Source: Erodium maritimum
Lineage: Eukaryota; Streptophyta; Magnoliopsida; Geraniales; Geraniaceae
Length of the DNA stretch: 64,000 nt
NCBI GenBank assembly: GCA_963921825.1
Contig: OY997589.1
Span: 78,662,523 to 78,726,522 of the forward strand
Direction: 5' to 3'
The translations under genes were made by a program, and so were the position numbers. Positions 59,237 to 64,000 of the stretch are shown piece by piece; position 1 is the first letter of the stretch; each line of letters starts with the position of its first letter. The notes below the pieces were generated by a model that was not told where the DNA came from, did no database searches, and saw only the letters and a list, made by a program, of their open reading frames with translations.

Positions 59237-60623
59237 ATGTTAAGGTACCTAAATCTGTTGAATTGATTTGATTTTCTCTTTGAAACAGGACAATGATTTG
59301 ATTTTCTCTTCGAATGTCAAGTTCACTTGCTAGGGTTTCTGTAAATCTGTTAGAATTTTCGGAGAGAATGAATAATATTCTTATATTTGTAACTTTCTCT
59401 TTTGTAGCATGGACACTTAAGTACCAGCCGTCGCTGCCTTAGCTCTGTATGCTTTTGTTTACCTTTATTATTTTTCATATGAGTTTGGGCTTGATTCATT
59501 GGCTTATTTTAAGTGTTTTAAGCTATCTCATCCATGCTATGCATATATTGCCCTATTTCATCTAGGTTTAATTCATTGACCTAGAGTAGCCACAGTGGGG
59601 ATCGATTTGAGTCCGAGATGATTCAGGGTTGATTTGTAGTGGGAGTCGAATTGAACATAATCGGAATCCTTGAAGAGATGAGAGAAAAGAAACTGCGTCT
59701 ATTCTAAATCTGATCAGATATAAAGAGGAGAAAACAATCACTTTTTTGTCAAATCGACCCTCTGGAACCGATCCCAACCACTACACTGTGGCTGCTCTTA
59801 TTATTTTCTATGCATCTACTTTGTATAATATCCTTCTCCATATGGAACTCAACCCACTGTTTCATACATTGGCTTGTGTTACGTTCTTTAGTTATCATGC
59901 CTTATTTTGAATACTCTCTTTTTCTGTACAGTGGCGTGGTCACTAATATTGTGCTTCACAAATATTTGAGGTACGGTTTAGTTGACTTTTATGTATAAAA
60001 GATCATCTAGACGTCTTGGCTTTTTACTAATTCTTATCTTTGAACTGTTGTTACAGGTATGCGCGGTCAAAAAATACATTGGAAGTCAGGTTTGTAGTTC
60101 AACAGCACTTTACTATTGTTATTTGTTTGATCGGCAAGATGTTTTTAATATTCTTCCATCTAATTTGTCTTGCTTTCGTGTAGTGAGAATTTGATGCAGA
60201 AGACGGTGGAGAAGATGAAAACAATACCCAAGCAAGAACAACACAAATACCCGTTAGTTGCATTTTACTACGTGACTCTTATTTTTATTTATTTTGCCAT
60301 TGTTTTAAGCAAAACTGTTTTGACAGGGCACATATGTATGTTTTGAATACATGGGGGAGAAAACGAGAAAGAGCGGTACGTCATATCATCTTATGTTTTT
60401 CTAGAAATTTATAGTGAAGTTATTTTGCTATCATATGAATTTACCATATTAATGACTTGGGTAAGTGCCTACTTGTCACTCGTATCATTTTCTCATTATT
60501 TTATTGTTTATATAAATCCAGATTGCTTACATGGAGAAACACAAGTTGATCGGCTGGGTTTTTAAGATGTTTACTCTGAATTTCTCAAGACCATCGGCAA
60601 GCTTGTTGAGATGTTTCCTTTGA
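59237..60623 (+). CDS. Unrecognised small six-exon gene, 99 aa (model)
   Basis: I do not recognise this protein. Six coding exons, 59237-59244, 59932-59970, 60057-60089, 60184-60252, 60327-60375 and 60522-60623, join through five GT-AG introns with matching phases to exactly 100 codons including the stop. The product begins 'MLSGVVTNIVLHKYLRYARS' and includes a Lys/Gln-rich middle ('QKTVEKMKTIPKQEQHKYP') and a C-terminal 'GRKRERAIAYMEKHKLIGWV'. No signal peptide or zinc motif is visible. Downstream exons can also be read in another frame ('MRGQKIHWKS' then an acidic stretch), so the true frame is open to doubt. A 39-base exon-like segment at about 59408-59446 would introduce a stop if included. 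It could also be a decayed gene fragment. Confidence 0.4.
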
Positions 60624-60794
60624 ATTCCTGAGATCGCCTATGTGTATGGGATGTGATAATTTTAATCTCTATAGAATATTACAAGAACAATATAAGTATT
60701 AACTAGGGTTATGTTTAGTTACCCAAGCTTTGCCTGGGATGACATATTAAGAGATTTCATTTATATGATGACACATGCGGCTATTTGTTTATCA

Positions 60795-62030
60795 AAATAG
60801 CAAATTGAAACTAAACCTCCAACGAGGGAAAAGAGGAGTACAAACACGAAGTCTAATTGCAGACTTCAAAACCTAAAACCAACAGGAAGATACAACAAAC
60901 ACCCTGCAAACACCAACAACAACACCAGCAAACACTAGACTTCTCACAGGAAGCAACCCACGAAACTGAAAACTAATAGGAAAAAGGTCTAAAACCCAAA
61001 CACAATTTTGAAAAAAGAGTCTAAAATACCCATATTTACCCACCATGAAGCTCAGAGGAAAATGCATCCAGCAGTAGAGACCACCACCCCGTAAAAAAAT
61101 CTTGACCTTAACTTTACAAGAACTGAACACCTCCTTGTTCCCAGAGTACCGACAATCAGGACCGCAAACGGCAGAAACAAGTCTGATGGCCACCCACCAG
61201 GATTCTATTACTCACACAAACTCAAAAAATTGGCTTCTAGGAAGGTTGAAATGCCATAAACCCTTATCGACGGTCAACACTTTTAACCGACGAGCTCGCA
61301 CCACAAACCAGGACCGTGGACGAGAAGAAGCGAAGTTCAAACAAATTGAAAACACAAAAAAAGGAATGGGAGAAAGTATCATTCAAAGAAGGAGGAAATG
61401 CCTTACTAGCCATCGAGCGAAAAATACTCCCGTACTCCGGCCAACAGACGCAATCAATCCATTGTTACCAAAGCTAGTAACCCTAATCCGGCCAGCCACG
61501 ACCCCAACAAAAGGTGGAGATGGTAATTCTACTAAGCACGTGCTATCCTAAGAAGACGAACATATCTGCCTCCAAAATCACGAGCAAGTAGGACTCTGAA
61601 AATCACGAGCAAGCAACAACTCTGAAGGGCCGCGAAGGAGGTCCAGGGGCGGCGGAGCTGAGGAAGTCTTACATTTGTCCCCAAGTAGCCAAGATTTACA
61701 AAGGGGAAGGAAAGATGAGGAGCTATCGCCACCATAAAAGGAGCCCAACCCAGATCCGCGTTTATCCATACAAGAAAAGGCGAAGAAAAGGCTTCCCATC
61801 GGCTCTTTGAAGAACGCCACTGATGAAGGCGAGAGCAAAACCCCGCAGCTTTGTCGGAGAAAAGAATAGAGAAAGAAGAGAGGACGCGAGGGGAAGGAGA
61901 AGATCAGAAAGGGGAAGGAAGAAGGGATATCCGCCAGCAAGTTCCAAGGTCATGGAAACCCGGACACTCGCCAGTGGGAGAAGAAGATGAAGCGACCAGT
62001 AAGGGATCTCGAGGGAGAAGTTTTTAGTCA
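60795..62030 (-). mobile_element. GC-rich retroposon, minus orientation
   Basis: On the minus strand the CT-rich leader begins near 62030 ('ttctccctcgagatccctta'). The 3' end near 60795 reads TTTGCTATTTTGATAAA. Body composition and the lack of a long ORF (at most 149 codons, no domain) match the other retroposons. No target-site duplication was recognised, so the ends are approximate. Confidence 0.5.
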
Positions 62031-62106
62031 GTTTTGTAAGTCTGGAGGATACTTTAAATCCCTATTCATACAAGTGCCTCTCTAAATTGATCCCTATTTA
62101 TAAAAA

Positions 62107-62585
62107 GGGTTAAATATTGAAACTTACTCTTAAGTATTGGTCACGAATACTACACTACCCACATTTTCAAAATGAACACTACACTACCTTTAAGTATTGA
62201 TCACACGATTTTGTTAGTAAAAATGGACGGAATTTTCCATTCCGTTAGTCATATGACCTCAAGTGTCATATAATAGATGGTAAAATGACGTTTCCCCTTA
62301 ATTATATGACCTCTACACATTTTATAAGGAACATTACCATTGTACCCTTGTTATTGTTCCTTATAAAATGTATAGAGGTCAAATGCATAAGAGCAAAAAA
62401 AGGTCATTTTACCATCCATTATATGACACTTGAGGTCATACGACTAACATAATGGAAAATTCCGTCCATTTTTACTAACAAAATCGTGTGACCAATACTT
62501 AAAGGTAGTATAGTGTTCATTTTGAAAACATAGGTAGTGTAGTGTTCGTGACCAATACTTAAGAGTAAGTTTCGATATTTAACCC
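62107..62585. mobile_element. TIR MITE, copy 3 of 3, 479 bp
   Basis: It begins GGGTTAAATATTGAAACTTA and ends in the complement 'taagtttcgatatttaaccc'. Flanking 9-mers TTATAAAAA and TTATATAAA agree at 8 of 9, suggesting a 9-bp target duplication and hence a Mutator-type origin. Internal arms are inverted over nearly the whole length, so the element can fold into a long hairpin. Confidence 0.85.
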
Positions 62586-63157
62586 TTATATAAATGTATG
62601 AATGGCTAGAATGAATCACTATTCATTTTTATGCAAGTGACTACTTTTCCAGCAACTACAATGAAATATACCCTATTAGGTCTATTAAAGCATGTACATC
62701 GGGGGACACGATTAGCATTATGTTCAATGTGTATGCCAATAGCAACGACGAATGAAGTTGCAAACGTCGACAACTCATGTCGAAATCTCTGTGAAACGTT
62801 GACACACAATCCCATGTAGGCATGCCGTACCACTTGAGTACACCCTGAGATGAGTGGACAACACATGGACCCAAGAAAAAACGATCTATTTTCATTATGT
62901 GCTTGGGGGAAGTTCTTGTTTTCCTGGTTTCAAGCATTTATACCATTAAGATCATATCTTGTTGTAAATTTTCACTTTCAAAACAAATTGGTACCTTATA
63001 GTCAATACAAGTAATTGTATTGAATACTTAGTATATTGAATGAATTGGAATAAGATACATGTATATATATATAACACATGGATGGCTGAGTCCTATACTC
63101 ATTGGACTCTATCACAACACATGATAAATACAATCCGATAACCACAACACATGATAA

Positions 63158-63161
<4 letters not shown>
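62586..63161. other. Intergenic, nothing recognised
   Basis: No gene or transposon terminus supported. Open frames near 62606-62937 lack motifs. 'caacacatgataaata-aat' is repeated at about 63115 and 63146. Confidence 0.4.

Positions 63162-63193
<32 letters not shown>
63162..63193. repeat. (AT)n microsatellite, about 16 units
   Basis: A continuous alternating AT tract. Confidence 0.95.
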
Positions 63194-63197
<4 letters not shown>

Positions 63198-63199
63198 TC

Positions 63200-63790
63200 A
63201 AGGATAATGATTACCTACTAACTAGGATAACTTGAGTTAGTTGAACTGATATGCCCCCACAAGATGAAGATGGAGTAGAGTGTATTTGAAGCTAGTCACC
63301 ATGGTTGTAAAAGTCGGTCCTAGGCGCCGATTAAGCAGAGAAAATGGCCTTTTTCGTCCCGATCTGGTATGGTCGGGAAGCGCAAGGCGGTGACTGGTTT
63401 GTGCCTTATTAGGAGCAACTAGGAAGACGTGGCGTGGCAAATCAGGCAAGGCGCAGTGGCAAAAATAACTCAGATACAAAACCTAAATCCTAGATCTGAC
63501 AGCTAAACGCCGTGACAAAAGAAAGGGAGAAGGGAGAAACGAAAACGTGGAGTAGAGAAAAGCAAGGAAAAACAGTACTGGATAAGACGAAGAAGACGTG
63601 GTGCGGCGCTAGGGAGCACCAACCATGGAGATTGCAGCGCTGGGAATTAAAAAAGGTTGAAAGACATGTGTATTGGCGACTTGTGTAGCGGGGAAGATAA
63701 GAGGCATGTTTAGGATTTTAACCAAGTGATAGGTTGGGCTTTGTTAAATGGACTTGGGTAGGTTAGTTGGGTATATGGTCTTACCTTATT
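63200..63790. other. Intergenic with a dispersed repeat fragment
   Basis: 'gttgtaaaagtcggtcctagg' at about 63304 begins a GC-richer stretch resembling 37484-37560. It is probably a member of an unnamed dispersed repeat family. No gene was recognised. Confidence 0.35.
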
Positions 63791-63839
63791 TTTAGAAGAA
63801 CAAGTTGTAATTTTATTATAATATAAGATAGATTGACAG

Positions 63840-64000
63840 GCACACAAATGTACCCATCATACAAAGTCAAAACCAATTAACCAACCGAAAGTAAAAGCAG
63901 AAAAGTAAATTGTGCTCAAGAACTAGGGGCGGTCGAAGGGGGTATCTGCGATAGCATCCCAGGACACCGATACAATATGCTTCTTCCAAAAGGCACTGGG
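63840..64000 (-). mobile_element. 3' part of a LINE-like element, continues past the window
   Basis: Related to 23390-23514 plus 24254-24270. The shared blocks are 'gcagaaaagtaaattgtgctc', 'ggcggtcg', 'gcgatagcatcc' and 'gacaccgatacaatatgc'. In the 23-kb copy the hAT-type element sits exactly at the 'gacaccga' site that is uninterrupted here. By analogy with that copy, the coding part would lie to the right of the window. Confidence 0.5.

Overview
This window is nuclear DNA of a eudicot-type flowering plant. The evidence is AT-rich intergenic DNA, many-exon genes with GT-AG introns, plant-only gene families (LAZY1, COBRA-like, SBP-box with a miR156 site) and dense nested plant transposons. 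The species cannot be named from the sequence. There is no RNA gene set and no CRISPR array.

Four genes could be assembled exon by exon. (1) A COBRA-like cell-wall gene on the minus strand (14536 to 11637, 5 exons, 399 aa) ends without its GPI tail and carries a duplicated exon fragment plus a foldback transposon in intron 3. (2) LAZY1 on the plus strand (17957-20534, 5 exons, 396 aa) has the family's 6-base first exon and 20-base last exon. (3) The DNA primase large subunit PRIM2 on the plus strand (27237-33322, 19 exons, 453 aa) has the iron-sulfur cysteines and two E2F-type motifs upstream. (4) An SBP-box (SPL) transcription factor on the plus strand (45532-47144, 3 exons, 224 aa) has a miR156 target site in its last exon. 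A fifth, unrecognised small gene of six coding exons (59237-60623, 99 aa) is a coherent but unproven model.

Most of the rest is mobile DNA. 1-6.7 kb: a Helitron-like insertion ending in a hairpin plus CTAG, full of internal tandem repeats. 6.7-11.2 kb: two GC-rich retroposons with target-site duplications, then the start of a LINE endonuclease ORF beside a plastid trnV-UAC fragment. 23.4-26.5 kb: a decayed LINE ORF1 (DUF4283) interrupted by a 739-bp hAT-type element. 33.7-37.4 kb: a hAT-type element holding a 967-bp Mutator-type foldback. 39-44 kb: a TIR MITE and GC-rich retroposons, one split by a 1.7-kb solo LTR. 48.3-49.7 kb: a retroposon with a 289-codon ORF. 49.8-53.4 kb: a Harbinger-type MITE split by a 3.3-kb solo LTR. 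53.9-56.1 kb: a Tip100-type hAT element holding a deleted PIF/Harbinger element that keeps the transposase N-terminus. 56.7-62.6 kb: further retroposons and a MITE.

The genes do not form an operon or a pathway. What they share is transposon load in introns: Mutator-type foldbacks in COBL and PRIM2, and a MITE in SPL. The most novel-looking theme is a family of roughly 0.9-2.3-kb GC-rich retroposons, mostly without long ORFs, that share a TTTGC-GAT-A(n) type 3' end and are flanked by target-site duplications in several cases.
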